A stretch of 64,000 bases of DNA from Janthinobacterium sp. 1_2014MBL_MicDiv (GTDB taxonomy: Bacteria; Pseudomonadota; Gammaproteobacteria; Burkholderiales; Burkholderiaceae_D), in assembly GCF_001865675.1 (NCBI RefSeq), contig NZ_CP011319.1, forward strand, positions 5,394,001-5,458,000. The letters are read 5' to 3'. Positions within the stretch are counted from its first letter, which is position 1; every line of letters starts with the position of its first letter. The notes under the pieces are model-generated. The model searched no databases, was not told the DNA's origin, and saw nothing but the letters and a program-made list of their open reading frames with translations. Both the position numbers and the translations under genes were made by a program. This document shows, piece after piece, positions 51,232 to 59,540 of the stretch.

Positions 51232-51255
51232 GTGTGTCGGTTTATAAAGGGGGGC

Positions 51256-51303
51256 GGCCCCACGGGCCATGGTCGATGCAAAACCGCGATGGTAGGTTTT
51301 GCA
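51256..51303 (-). promoter_or_regulatory. Hairpins in the metX leader
   Basis: On the metX transcript a 9-bp stem TGCAAAACC/GGTTTTGCA (51277-51285 with 51295-51303, loop 9) is followed by GGCCC-GTG-GGGCC (51268-51256) close to the start codon. They could influence metX expression. I do not recognise a SAM riboswitch consensus in it. Confidence 0.45.
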
Positions 51304-51310
51304 ACTTTAA

Positions 51311-51349
51311 CATCAGGACACATCATGCCGCGCGCGATGTGTCCTGATG
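51311..51349 (-). terminator. Stem-loop between ptsI and metX
   Basis: CATCAGGACACATC (51311-51324) and GATGTGTCCTGATG (51336-51349) form a perfect 14-bp stem with an 11-base loop, 17 bp after the ptsI stop. The bases after the stem (TTAAAGTT) give only a weak U tract. It probably ends the gsh-pts operon. Confidence 0.7.
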
Positions 51350-51365
51350 CTGATGAAGTGACAGT

Positions 51366-53108
51366 TTACATGAGCTGAAGTTGCTGGACAGCTTCCGCGA
51401 TCACATTTGGCTCCATCGAGCGCATAATTTTGCGCATTTGTGGTGCGATCAGCCCCAGGTCGCTGTTGAGGATCTCTTGCTTGACCGCCAACAGTTGCGC
51501 TGGATGCATGGAAAACTCGCGCAGCCCCATGCCCAGCAGCAGGCGCGTGAGCTTGACGTCGCCCGCCATCTCGCCGCAGACGGCCACGTCTATGCCCGCC
51601 TTGTGGCCGGCGGCGATCGTCATCGAGATCAGTTGCAGCACGGCCGGATGCAGCGGATTGTACAAATGCGCCACCTCGTAATCGACGCGGTCGATGGCCA
51701 GCGTGTACTGGATCAAGTCGTTCGTGCCGATCGACAGGAAATCCATGCGCTTGACGAACATGGGCAGCGCCAGCGCGGCGGCGGGAATTTCGATCATTGC
51801 GCCCACTTCGACCTCGTCGTCGAACTTGACGCCTTCCTCGCGCAGGCTGGCCTTGGCTTGCGCGATCATGGCCAGCGACTGGTCGATCTCGAACGCATGC
51901 GCGAGCATGGGTATCAGGATGCGCACCTTGCCGAAGGCCGAGGCGCGCAGAATCGCCCGCAGCTGCGTCAGGAACAGCTGCGGCTCGGCCAGGCAATAGC
52001 GGATGGCGCGCAAGCCCAGGGCCGGGTTCAATGCCGTATGGTCGGCCTGGTCGAGCGGCTTGTCGGCGCCGATGTCGAGCGTGCGGATGGTCACCACGCG
52101 CCCCTTCATCGATTGCACCGTATTGCGGTAGGCCTCGAACTGTTCGTCCTCGGTGGGGATCTTGTGGGCCCGGCCCATGAACAGGAATTCGGAGCGGAAC
52201 AGGCCCACGCCGCTGGCGCCCGACTCCAGGGCAAACGGGCAATCCTCGGGCAGCTCGATATTCGCCAGCAGGGTGATGGGGGTGCCGCACCTGGTGACGG
52301 CCGGCGTCTTTTTCAGCTTGCCCAGCTTCTTGCGCGCGCGCTGCATCGCCACCTGGCGCTCGCGGTACTGTTCCAGCACCAGCGCGCTGGGGTTGGCAAT
52401 GACCACGCCGGCGTCGCCGTCGATGATCAGCCAGTCGTCCTGCTCGATCAGGGTCGATGCCTGCGACATGCCGACGGCGGCCGGGATATCCAGGCTGCGC
52501 GCGACGATGGCCGTGTGCGAGTTCTGCCCGCCGACATCGGTGATGAAGCCGATGAAGGAGCGGTCGCGGAACTGCAGCATGTCCGCCGGCGAGATATCGT
52601 GCGCGACGACGACCATCTGCGCCATCAATTCGTCTTCGGCGGCCGCTTTCGGCAGCAGCTGTTCGGTGCCCAGCAAGACCTTCAGCACGCGCTCGGCCAC
52701 TTGCTGGATGTCGGCCTTGCGTTCGCGCAGATACGGATCTTCGATTTCGTCGAACTGGGCCGATAATTCATCAATTTGCGTCAGCAGCGCCCATTCGGCG
52801 TTGTAGTGGCGCGAGCGGATGATGTCGAGCGGCGCTTCGGCGATCATCGGGTCCGACAGGATCAGCGCGTGCACGTCGATGAAGGCGCCCAGTTCGGTCG
52901 GCGCATCCTTGGGCAAATCGTTCCACAGGGTTTGCAGCTCCTTGTGGACGGTGGCGATGGCGTTCTGCAAACGCTGTACTTCGGCTTCGATCTGTTCCTG
53001 AGCGACCAGGTAGTGTTTGACGTCAAGGGCGGCCGGCGCCAGCAAATGCGCGCGGCCAATGGCGATACCGCGGGAAACCGGGATGCCGTGGAGCGTGAAG
53101 GATGCCAT
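51366..53108 (-). CDS. ptsI: PTS enzyme I (phosphoenolpyruvate-protein phosphotransferase)
   Basis: The 580-residue enzyme takes phosphate from PEP and passes it to HPr. The active-site His lies in GGQNSHTAIVARSLDIPAAVG, the PEP site in GLFRSEFLFM and NDLIQYTLAIDR, and the C-terminal Cys in CGEMAGD. The ATG at 53108 gives MASFTLHGIPVSRGIAIG, the normal family start. It follows ptsH by 44 bp. Together with the EIIA gene but without any sugar permease, it suggests a regulatory or incomplete PTS, as described for other Betaproteobacteria. Confidence 0.95.
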   Translation of the reverse strand: MASFTLHGIPVSRGIAIGRAHLLAPAALDVKHYLVAQEQIEAEVQRLQNAIATVHKELQTLWNDLPKDAPTELGAFIDVHALILSDPMIAEAPLDIIRSRHYNAEWALLTQIDELSAQFDEIEDPYLRERKADIQQVAERVLKVLLGTEQLLPKAAAEDELMAQMVVVAHDISPADMLQFRDRSFIGFITDVGGQNSHTAIVARSLDIPAAVGMSQASTLIEQDDWLIIDGDAGVVIANPSALVLEQYRERQVAMQRARKKLGKLKKTPAVTRCGTPITLLANIELPEDCPFALESGASGVGLFRSEFLFMGRAHKIPTEDEQFEAYRNTVQSMKGRVVTIRTLDIGADKPLDQADHTALNPALGLRAIRYCLAEPQLFLTQLRAILRASAFGKVRILIPMLAHAFEIDQSLAMIAQAKASLREEGVKFDDEVEVGAMIEIPAAALALPMFVKRMDFLSIGTNDLIQYTLAIDRVDYEVAHLYNPLHPAVLQLISMTIAAGHKAGIDVAVCGEMAGDVKLTRLLLGMGLREFSMHPAQLLAVKQEILNSDLGLIAPQMRKIMRSMEPNVIAEAVQQLQLM

Positions 53109-53152
53109 GGGGTGACCTGTCGGAATGCGGCTGCGGCTGCGTTCGGCGGGCA

Positions 53153-53422
53153 TTACTCGCCTTCGCCAAACCTGTCGTTGATCAGGGCGGTGAGGGCATC
53201 GACGCATGCCTGCTCATCATCGCCCTCTGCTTCCAGGGTCACTTTCGCGCCCTTGCCGGCGGCCAGCATCATCACGCCCATGATGGACTTGGCGTTGATG
53301 CGGCGCGCGTTGCGGGTCAGCCAGACGTCGCTCTTGAACTTGGCGGCCAGTTGGGTAAATTTGGCGGAAGCGCGTGCATGCAGTCCCAGCTTGTTGATGA
53401 TTTCGAGTTCTTTTTGAATCAT
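53153..53422 (-). CDS. ptsH: PTS phosphocarrier protein HPr
   Basis: The 89-residue carrier has the phosphorylated His15 in NKLGLHARASAKF and Ser46 in NAKSIMGVMML, the site used by HPr kinase in species that have it. The ATG at 53422 gives exactly these canonical residue numbers, which supports the start. It lies between the EIIA gene and ptsI in the same operon. Confidence 0.96.
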   Translation of the reverse strand: MIQKELEIINKLGLHARASAKFTQLAAKFKSDVWLTRNARRINAKSIMGVMMLAAGKGAKVTLEAEGDDEQACVDALTALINDRFGEGE

Positions 53423-53514
53423 TTTTGTATAGTCTCTATCCCTGAATGCACTGCATTGATGACAGCCCTTGCCTATAAAACCCGCCGCCTTCAGGGCGGC
53501 GGCCATGTCATTCC

Positions 53515-53925
53515 CTACTCGCCGACGCGAATGCGGTTATCCACGCGCACGGCGCCGCTTTGCGCGCCGGCCAGCGCCATCTCCACCACCACGTCGAGCG
53601 TATCGCGGCGATACGTGATGGCGCGCAGCAACATCGGCAGGCTGATGCCGGCGATCACTTCCACCCTGCCCGCATCGGCCAGCTTGTTGCAGCAGTTCGA
53701 CGGCGTGCCGCCCTTCACGTCGGTAATCACCAGCACGCCGGAGCCGTCGTCGAGACGGCAGATGGCTTCCGACGCCAGCTTCTGTACTTCGGCCAGGTCC
53801 TGGTCCGCGACCACGTCGATGGCTTCAAAACGTTCCGTTGGCCCCCGAAACACATGCGCGCAGGCGGCGATGAACGCCTGTCCCAGCGGTGCATGTGTCA
53901 TGAGCAAGATCCCTACCATAGTCAT
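53515..53925 (-). CDS. PTS EIIA component, mannose/fructose type
   Basis: The 136-residue protein has the mannose-family EIIA fold with phosphoacceptor His11 in MTHAPLGQAF and a VLVITDVKGGTPSN loop. There is no IIB, IIC or IID gene nearby, so it probably acts as a phosphorylation-state sensor or partner of HPr rather than in sugar import. The ATG at 53925 has AAGG seven bases upstream; a second ATG two codons later is also possible. It starts 9 bp after gshB. Confidence 0.9.
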   Translation of the reverse strand: MTMVGILLMTHAPLGQAFIAACAHVFRGPTERFEAIDVVADQDLAEVQKLASEAICRLDDGSGVLVITDVKGGTPSNCCNKLADAGRVEVIAGISLPMLLRAITYRRDTLDVVVEMALAGAQSGAVRVDNRIRVGE

Positions 53926-53934
53926 TTCGCCTTA

Positions 53935-54891
53935 TTAACGTTGCTGCGTTTGCGCAACGCCTTGCTCGACCGCATCGACAAACATGGCGGCCACGTCAAA
54001 ACCAGTCTGCTGCATGATTTCCTGGAAGCAGGTCGGACTGGTGACATTGACTTCCGTCAGATAGTCGCCGATCACGTCCAATCCTACCAGCATCAGGCCA
54101 CGCGCGGCCAGGATGGGGCCAAGCTTTTCAGCGATTTCCAGGTCGCGCGCCGTCAATGGCTGCGCCACGCCCGTGCCGCCGGCCGCCAGGTTGCCGCGCA
54201 CTTCGCCGGCCTGCGGAATGCGCGCCAGCGAAAACGGCACCGGCTTGCCGCCGATGACGAGGATGCGCTTGTCGCCCTTGACGATGTCGGCGATGAAGCG
54301 CTGCGCCATGATGGTTTGCGCGCCGTTGTCCGTCAGCGTCTCGATGATGGCGCCCAGGTTCAGGCCATCGGCCTTGACGCGGAAGATGCCCGTGCCGCCC
54401 ATGCCGTCGAGCGGCTTGAAGATGACGTCCTGGTGCTTGGCGTGGAAGGCGCGCAGGCGCGCTTCGCTGGACGTGACCAGCGTCGGCGAGGTGAATTCGG
54501 AAAACTGCGCGATGGCCAGCTTTTCATTGTTGTCGCGGATGGCCGATGGCTTGTTGAAGACGCAGGCGCCCTGCTTTTCCGCCAGTTCCAGCAGATACGT
54601 GCCATACACGTATTCCATGTCGAACGGCGGATCCTTGCGCTCGATGATGGCGTCCAGGGTCGACAGGCGCACTTCTTCGGTGGAGACGGCCTTGTACCAG
54701 TCGTGCTCGTCGCCCGTCAGCTCGATCTGCGTGACCCGCGCCGTGACGATGCCCTCTTCCAGCGCCATGTCCTTCTGCTCGAACGCGTAGACGGCATGAC
54801 CGCGCCTGGCCGCCTCGCGCATCATGGCGAAGGTGGAGTCTTTGTAAGTCTTGAAGCCAGCCAGCGGGTCGGCGAGGAATGCGATTTTCAT
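53935..54891 (-). CDS. gshB: Glutathione synthetase
   Basis: The 318-residue ATP-grasp enzyme joins gamma-glutamylcysteine and glycine. It begins MKIAFLADPLAGFKTYKDST, with the ATP-grasp blocks VIFKPLDGMGGTGIF and EVNVTSPTCFQEI typical of proteobacterial GshB. The ATG at 54891 is preferred to one four codons earlier because it matches the family start. It follows gshA on the same strand by 109 bp, so the complete glutathione pathway is encoded here. Confidence 0.96.
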   Translation of the reverse strand: MKIAFLADPLAGFKTYKDSTFAMMREAARRGHAVYAFEQKDMALEEGIVTARVTQIELTGDEHDWYKAVSTEEVRLSTLDAIIERKDPPFDMEYVYGTYLLELAEKQGACVFNKPSAIRDNNEKLAIAQFSEFTSPTLVTSSEARLRAFHAKHQDVIFKPLDGMGGTGIFRVKADGLNLGAIIETLTDNGAQTIMAQRFIADIVKGDKRILVIGGKPVPFSLARIPQAGEVRGNLAAGGTGVAQPLTARDLEIAEKLGPILAARGLMLVGLDVIGDYLTEVNVTSPTCFQEIMQQTGFDVAAMFVDAVEQGVAQTQQR

Positions 54892-55000
54892 GGTACGGTC
54901 CAATCGGGGTGCTTGGGTAAGGAATGCTTGATTCTAGCCGAGATCGCCAGGCGGGGTTCCCCGAGGGGAGCCGCCGCGCCCGGCAGGCGCCCGCGCCAGC

Positions 55001-56299
55001 TCAATACACCTCGGGATTCGGATCCGTGCGCTCCATTTCCAGCGACGCGGCCAGCAAGGCCAGGCGCGCCACCACGCCATACACATAGAAACGGTTCGGC
55101 GCGGCCGTGCCCGGCTTGGCCTTCAAGTCCGGCACGGCATGCTGCTGGGCAAATGCCAGCGGCACGTACTGCGAGCCGGGCGCGTTCAGGTTCTGGTCCA
55201 CGCCCTTTTCCGCGTGCACGCGGTAGAAACCGCCCACCACGTAGCGGTCGATCATGTAGACGACGGGCTCGGCCACGGCATCCTTGATGCTTTCAAAGGT
55301 CGGCACGCCTTCCTGGATGATGACGTCGGTGACGACTTTGCCATCCTTGACGATGGACATCTTGTCGCGCTGCTTGCGCGACAGGTCGCGCACTTCGCTG
55401 GCGTCGCGCACCGTCATGATGCCCGTGCCATACGTGCCCGCATCGGGCTTGACGATGACGAAGGGCTTTTCCTTGATGCCGTATTCCTTGTATTTCTTGC
55501 GGATCTTCGCCAGCAGCACGTCGACGCTGGCGGCCAGGGCGTCTTCGCCCTCGCCTTCCTGGAAGTTGACGTCGCTGCACTTGGCGTGGAACGGGTTGAG
55601 CATCCACGGGTCGACATCGATCATCTTGCCGAATTTTTTCACCACTTCATCGTAGGCCGTGTAGTGGTTGCTCTTGCGGCGCAAGGCCCAGCCCGCGTGC
55701 AAAGGCGGCAGCAGGCTTTGCTCATGAATATTTTGCAAGATATCGGGAATGCCGTCCGACAAGTCGTTATTCAGCAAAATCGTGCACGGATCGAAATCCT
55801 TCAAGCCCAGGCGGCGGCCATTGTTCAGGCGCACGAGGGGCTCAATGACCAGCATATTTCCGTCAGGCAAGGCCAATGGCGTCGGCTGCGTGATTTCGGG
55901 CGACCAGGAGCCGAAGCGCACGTGCAGCCCCGTCTGGCGGAAGATCTGCATCAGGCGCGCCACGTTCTGCAGATACTGCGGCGTGGTGTTGTGCAACTCC
56001 GGCACGATCAGCAGGTTGCGGGCATCCGGGCAATACTTGTCGATGGCGGCCATGGCCGCTTGCACGGACAGGGGCAGCATTTCCGTGGCCAGGTTATGGA
56101 AACCGCCAGGGAAGAGATTGGTATCGACGGGGGCCAGCTTGTAGCCGGCGTTGCGCAAGTCAACCGAGCAATAGAAAGGCGGCGTGTGCTCTTGCCACTC
56201 CATGCGGAACCAGCGCTCAATGGCCGGCGTCGCGGCCAGAATCTTTTTTTCGAGGTCGAGCAGCGGTCCGGTCAGGGCCGTGACGAGGTGGGGAACCAT
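55001..56299 (-). CDS. gshA: Glutamate--cysteine ligase
   Basis: The 432-residue enzyme catalyses the first step of glutathione synthesis. It belongs to the group found in Betaproteobacteria and Acidithiobacillus, unrelated in sequence to E. coli GshA, recognisable by EWQEHTPPFYCSVDLRNAG, PVDTNLFPGGFHNL and FVIVKPDAGTYGTGIMTV. AAGGATG lies 6-12 bp ahead of the ATG at 56299. It is first of the series gshA-gshB-EIIA-HPr-EI. Confidence 0.93.
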   Translation of the reverse strand: MVPHLVTALTGPLLDLEKKILAATPAIERWFRMEWQEHTPPFYCSVDLRNAGYKLAPVDTNLFPGGFHNLATEMLPLSVQAAMAAIDKYCPDARNLLIVPELHNTTPQYLQNVARLMQIFRQTGLHVRFGSWSPEITQPTPLALPDGNMLVIEPLVRLNNGRRLGLKDFDPCTILLNNDLSDGIPDILQNIHEQSLLPPLHAGWALRRKSNHYTAYDEVVKKFGKMIDVDPWMLNPFHAKCSDVNFQEGEGEDALAASVDVLLAKIRKKYKEYGIKEKPFVIVKPDAGTYGTGIMTVRDASEVRDLSRKQRDKMSIVKDGKVVTDVIIQEGVPTFESIKDAVAEPVVYMIDRYVVGGFYRVHAEKGVDQNLNAPGSQYVPLAFAQQHAVPDLKAKPGTAAPNRFYVYGVVARLALLAASLEMERTDPNPEVY

Positions 56300-56423
56300 A
56301 GTTACATCCTTAAATTATGTGCAGTAATCGAAAAGCACACAGAACTGCCGACTATATTACCGTGTAAGTACCCCAAATCGGGGCAAAAGCCTTGTTTTAA
56401 AGACCTTTTCCATTCCCATAACG

Positions 56424-56454
56424 AAAAAAAGGCGCCTCGATGAGGCGCCTTTTC
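56424..56454 (-). terminator. Intrinsic terminator after amtB
   Basis: AGGCGCCTC-GAT-GAGGCGCCT (56430-56450) is a 9-bp stem. On the minus strand it is followed by seven Us. It lies beyond the repeat element that follows amtB, so the element is part of the amtB transcript. Confidence 0.9.
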
Positions 56455-56516
56455 AAGCAAAACAACGCTGGCATGCTGCGCCGGGGCGCCGCAGTGCCAG
56501 AAAATCAACAATCACA

Positions 56517-56632
56517 CCGTCTGACAAAACCGTAGCGAGCGGCGGCGAGTTGCGGCTGAGAAGCGGAGCTGTGCGCATGCACAGTGAGCATCGCAGGCCG
56601 CAAATCGCGACGCGCAGCAGGTTTGGCCTGGC
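56517..56632 (-). repeat. Dispersed palindromic repeat, copy 3 (after amtB)
   Basis: Read on the minus strand from the amtB stop this is CGCCAGGCCAAACCTGCTGCG, then CGTCGCGATTTGCGGCC, a central CTGTGC-ATGC-GCACAG hairpin, and AGCCGCAACTCGCC...CGCTCGCTACGG. It matches copies 1 and 2 closely. It begins one base after the amtB stop codon and ends upstream of the terminator. Confidence 0.8.
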
Positions 56633-56633
56633 G

Positions 56634-58175
56634 TTACCCGTGGTAGGCCTGTTCGCCGTGGCTGGTGATATCGAGGCCTTCGCGTTCTTCCTCTTCCGGT
56701 ACGCGCAGGCCGATGACGATGTCGACCAGTTTATAGGCGATGACGGACACGACGGCCGACCAGATGATGGTCGTGCCGACAGCCTGCGCCTGTACCCACA
56801 CCTGGTGGCCGATCGAATACGGGTCGGCCGACATCTTGTTGGTGACATAGTCGAAGATGCCCTGGCCGCCCAGTTGCGGCGCCGCAAACACGCCCGTCAG
56901 CAAGGCACCGAGGATGCCGCCCACGCCATGGACGCCGAACACGTCGAGCGAATCGTCGGCACCGATCAGGCGTTTCAAGCCATTCACGCCCCACAGGCAG
57001 ACGATACCGGCGAGCAAGCCGATGACCAGGCCGCCCATCGGGCCGACGAAGCCGGCCGCCGGGGTAATGGCCACCAGGCCGGCAACGGCGCCGGACGCGC
57101 CGCCGAGCATGGAAGGCTTGCCCTTGGTAATCCACTCGCCAAACACCCACGACAGGGTGGCGGCAGCCGTGGCCAGCATGGTATTGACGAAGGCCAGAGC
57201 CGCCACGTCGCCCGCTTCCATCGAGGAACCGGCATTGAAACCGAACCAGCCCACCCACAGCAGGGACGCGCCGATCATGGTCATCGTCAGCGAATGCGGC
57301 GCCATCGATTCACGGCCGTAGCCGACGCGCTTGCCGATCATGATGGCGCCCACCAGGCCGGCGATAGCGGCATTGATGTGCACCACGGTGCCGCCGGCGA
57401 AGTCCAGCGCGCCTTTTTGCCAGATCCAGCCAGCCTTGGCCGCTTCGGTGGCTGCCGTCGCCGCATCGGTGATCAGGTCAGGGCCGGTCCAGAACCAGAC
57501 CATGTGCGCCGCTGGCAGGTAGGCAAACGTGAACCACAGTACGACGAAGGCCAGCACGGCGGAAAACTTGGCGCGTTCGGCAAAGGCACCGACGATCAGC
57601 GAGCAGGTAATCGCGGCAAACGTGCCCTGGAAGGCGACAAACACGAACTCGGGAATGACGACGCCCTTGCTGAAGGTGGCGGCGGCGGCAAACGTGCCCT
57701 TGGCCGGATCCCAGATGCCATTCAGGAAGAGACGGTCGAAGCCGCCGAAGAAGGCGGTTTTCTCCGTGAAGGCGACCGAATAGCCATAAATGCACCACAG
57801 CACCACCACCAGGGAAAACACCATGAACACTTGCATCAATACCGACAGCATGTTCTTCGAGCGCACCAGGCCGCCGTAGAACAGGGCCAGACCTGGGATC
57901 GTCATCAGGATCACCAGCACGGTGCAGATCATCATGAAACTGGTGTCGCCCTTGTTGGCGACGGGCGCCGGCGCGGCAGCCGCTGGGGCAGGAGCGGCGG
58001 CGGCTGGCGCGGCAGCCGGCACGGCGGCATCGGGCGCCGGCGTCGCGGCAGGCGTGGCAACAGCGGCCGTCACGGCTTCCGGCTTGGCCGGGGCATCGGC
58101 AAAACTGGGCGCGGCAACCCCAAACGCACACAGACAGGCTAACCCAGCTAACAATGTTGTTATATTTTTACGCAT
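56634..58175 (-). CDS. amtB: Ammonium transporter
   Basis: The 513-residue protein has a signal peptide (to about residue 27), then an unusually long Ala/Pro-rich periplasmic segment (about 28-72), then eleven transmembrane helices with the Amt signatures FAYLPAAHMVW, GTVVHINAAIAG (first pore His) and DVFGVHGVGGILGAL (second pore His). The ATG at 58175 has AAGGGGA upstream. It conducts ammonium inwards under nitrogen limitation and is blocked by GlnK, whose gene precedes it by 11 bp. Confidence 0.95.
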   Translation of the reverse strand: MRKNITTLLAGLACLCAFGVAAPSFADAPAKPEAVTAAVATPAATPAPDAAVPAAAPAAAAPAPAAAAPAPVANKGDTSFMMICTVLVILMTIPGLALFYGGLVRSKNMLSVLMQVFMVFSLVVVLWCIYGYSVAFTEKTAFFGGFDRLFLNGIWDPAKGTFAAAATFSKGVVIPEFVFVAFQGTFAAITCSLIVGAFAERAKFSAVLAFVVLWFTFAYLPAAHMVWFWTGPDLITDAATAATEAAKAGWIWQKGALDFAGGTVVHINAAIAGLVGAIMIGKRVGYGRESMAPHSLTMTMIGASLLWVGWFGFNAGSSMEAGDVAALAFVNTMLATAAATLSWVFGEWITKGKPSMLGGASGAVAGLVAITPAAGFVGPMGGLVIGLLAGIVCLWGVNGLKRLIGADDSLDVFGVHGVGGILGALLTGVFAAPQLGGQGIFDYVTNKMSADPYSIGHQVWVQAQAVGTTIIWSAVVSVIAYKLVDIVIGLRVPEEEEREGLDITSHGEQAYHG

Positions 58176-58186
58176 CAATATTCCCC

Positions 58187-58525
58187 TTAGAGCGCTTCGT
58201 TGCCGGTTTCACCGGTCCGGATGCGGATGACCTGTTCCAGGTTGTACACAAAAATCTTGCCATCGCCGATTTTACCGGTGCGCGCGGCGCCCTCGATGGC
58301 TTCGATGGCCTGGTCGACAATGGCGTCGTCGACCGCCGCTTCGATTTTGGTTTTTGGCAGGAAATCAACCACATACTCGGCGCCACGGTACAGTTCCGTA
58401 TGGCCTTTCTGACGGCCGAACCCCTTCACTTCGGTGACGGTAATCCCTTGCACATTGATAGCCGACAAGGCTTCGCGCACTTCGTCCAGTTTGAACGGTT
58501 TAATGATTGCAGTAATCATTTTCAT
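58187..58525 (-). CDS. glnK: Nitrogen regulatory protein P-II (GlnK type)
   Basis: The 112-residue trimeric regulator has Tyr51, the uridylylation site, in the T-loop ELYRGAEYVVDF and the C-terminal ATP/2-oxoglutarate motifs GKIGDGKIFV. It senses 2-oxoglutarate and ATP/ADP and controls AmtB. Position 5' of amtB and the sigma-54/NtrC sites upstream support GlnK rather than GlnB. It lies 11 bp after torF and 11 bp before amtB, one operon. Confidence 0.95.
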   Translation of the reverse strand: MKMITAIIKPFKLDEVREALSAINVQGITVTEVKGFGRQKGHTELYRGAEYVVDFLPKTKIEAAVDDAIVDQAIEAIEGAARTGKIGDGKIFVYNLEQVIRIRTGETGNEAL

Positions 58526-58536
58526 GGCAGTCTCGC

Positions 58537-59301
58537 TTAAAAGGTTTTGGAAACAGTCAATACGAGGCCCGTTTTCGCCAGATTCTTGCCATTGGGCGCC
58601 AGCGAAGCGATGTTGGCCTTCACGGCAGCCAGCGACACGGTCGCCATGCCGAAGTCCTTGGTCACGCCGATCTTGTAATCGCTATAGCTGAGGGAATTGT
58701 TGTGCTCGACCTTTTGCCGGCCCACGTGCAGGTTCAGCATGTAGCCATCATGCACTTCCACGTTGGCGCCCAGGTCCAGGTAACCGCTATTCTTGCTGTC
58801 GGCCACGCCGAACAGATTCGTCGTCGAATGCGAGTACTTGATATATAGCGGGCCATAACCGAGCTGGCCGTACAGTTCGAAGGTATTCGCATTCGTGCTC
58901 AGGCCGTTCGAGGGATAGAAGTAATACAGGCCGCCCACGTCATACGTGAAATCCTTGCTGAGTTCGCCGCGCTTGCCGCCGTAGATATCCCATTCCAGAT
59001 CCGTATCGCCGCCGCCATCCTTGATCCATTTGATGCTCGACAACCAGGTGCCCACGTACAGGCCAGTCGGATTGTGCGTATAGTCGGCGCCGCCGCTGAC
59101 GGCAGGTTTCAGGCGGCTTTGCGACAGACCACGGTAACGGTAATCGCTGGTCAGCGCCACGTTGTAGCTGACCACGTTGTCGGGCACAGCTTCGGCGGCG
59201 GGCGCCGCTGCCGCTTCCTGCGCCATCGCGCTGCCGCACACGGCGGTCATGGCCAGTGTCAACGCTGCTGCTAAAGTCATGTTCTTGGACAGATTCTTCA
59301 T
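58537..59301 (-). CDS. TorF family putative porin
   Basis: The 254-residue protein has a signal peptide (MKNLSKNMTLAAALTLAMTA, cleavage after AMA) and an outer-membrane beta-barrel with family hallmarks SDYRYRGLSQS near the start and a terminal aromatic residue (VLTVSKTF). Members of this family often precede glnK-amtB in Betaproteobacteria. It is first in the operon, so it should be induced under nitrogen limitation. AAGGGAA precedes the ATG. The transported compound is unknown; nitrogen compounds are an inference from context. Confidence 0.88.
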   Translation of the reverse strand: MKNLSKNMTLAAALTLAMTAVCGSAMAQEAAAAPAAEAVPDNVVSYNVALTSDYRYRGLSQSRLKPAVSGGADYTHNPTGLYVGTWLSSIKWIKDGGGDTDLEWDIYGGKRGELSKDFTYDVGGLYYFYPSNGLSTNANTFELYGQLGYGPLYIKYSHSTTNLFGVADSKNSGYLDLGANVEVHDGYMLNLHVGRQKVEHNNSLSYSDYKIGVTKDFGMATVSLAAVKANIASLAPNGKNLAKTGLVLTVSKTF

Positions 59302-59383
59302 GGCGATTCCCTTTTATTGAACTTTTAAAGCGGTTGAGGTTTAAAATCTTGGCTGGAGATCACAAAGCGTTCATCCATGCTTT

Positions 59384-59400
59384 AGCAGAATACGTGCCAG
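59384..59400 (-). promoter_or_regulatory. Sigma-54 promoter of torF-glnK-amtB
   Basis: On the minus strand CTGGCACG-TATT-CTGCT matches the sigma-54 consensus TGGCACG-N4-TTGCA with correct -24 GG/-12 GC spacing and one mismatch in the conserved -12 element. The predicted start is about 70 bp before the torF ATG. Confidence 0.85.
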
Positions 59401-59523
59401 CTCCATTGCCACCTTGACAGGTGCGTTTCCGTCCATACATACCCTGCAAGCCCCTGGGCATGCGGGAACGGGCGGCTAAAGCATTGTGAATTTGCCCAGT
59501 TTCGCACCAGATTAACGCCGCTG

Positions 59524-59540
59524 TGCACCGCAATGGTGCG
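59524..59540. promoter_or_regulatory. NtrC binding site
   Basis: TGCACCG-CAA-TGGTGCG is a 17-bp dyad like the NtrC sites of glnA (TGCACCA-N3-TGGTGCT). It lies about 130 bp upstream of the sigma-54 promoter, the usual enhancer distance, and 32 bp before the ubiK start. Confidence 0.8.

Larger units (their letters stand above)
56300..56633. other. amtB-gshA intergenic region
   Basis: The 334 bp between amtB and gshA hold the third palindromic repeat next to amtB, then the amtB terminator, then about 130 bp with the gshA promoter; on the minus strand TAATATAGT at about 56360-56353 could be its -10. No gene is seen. Confidence 0.5.
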
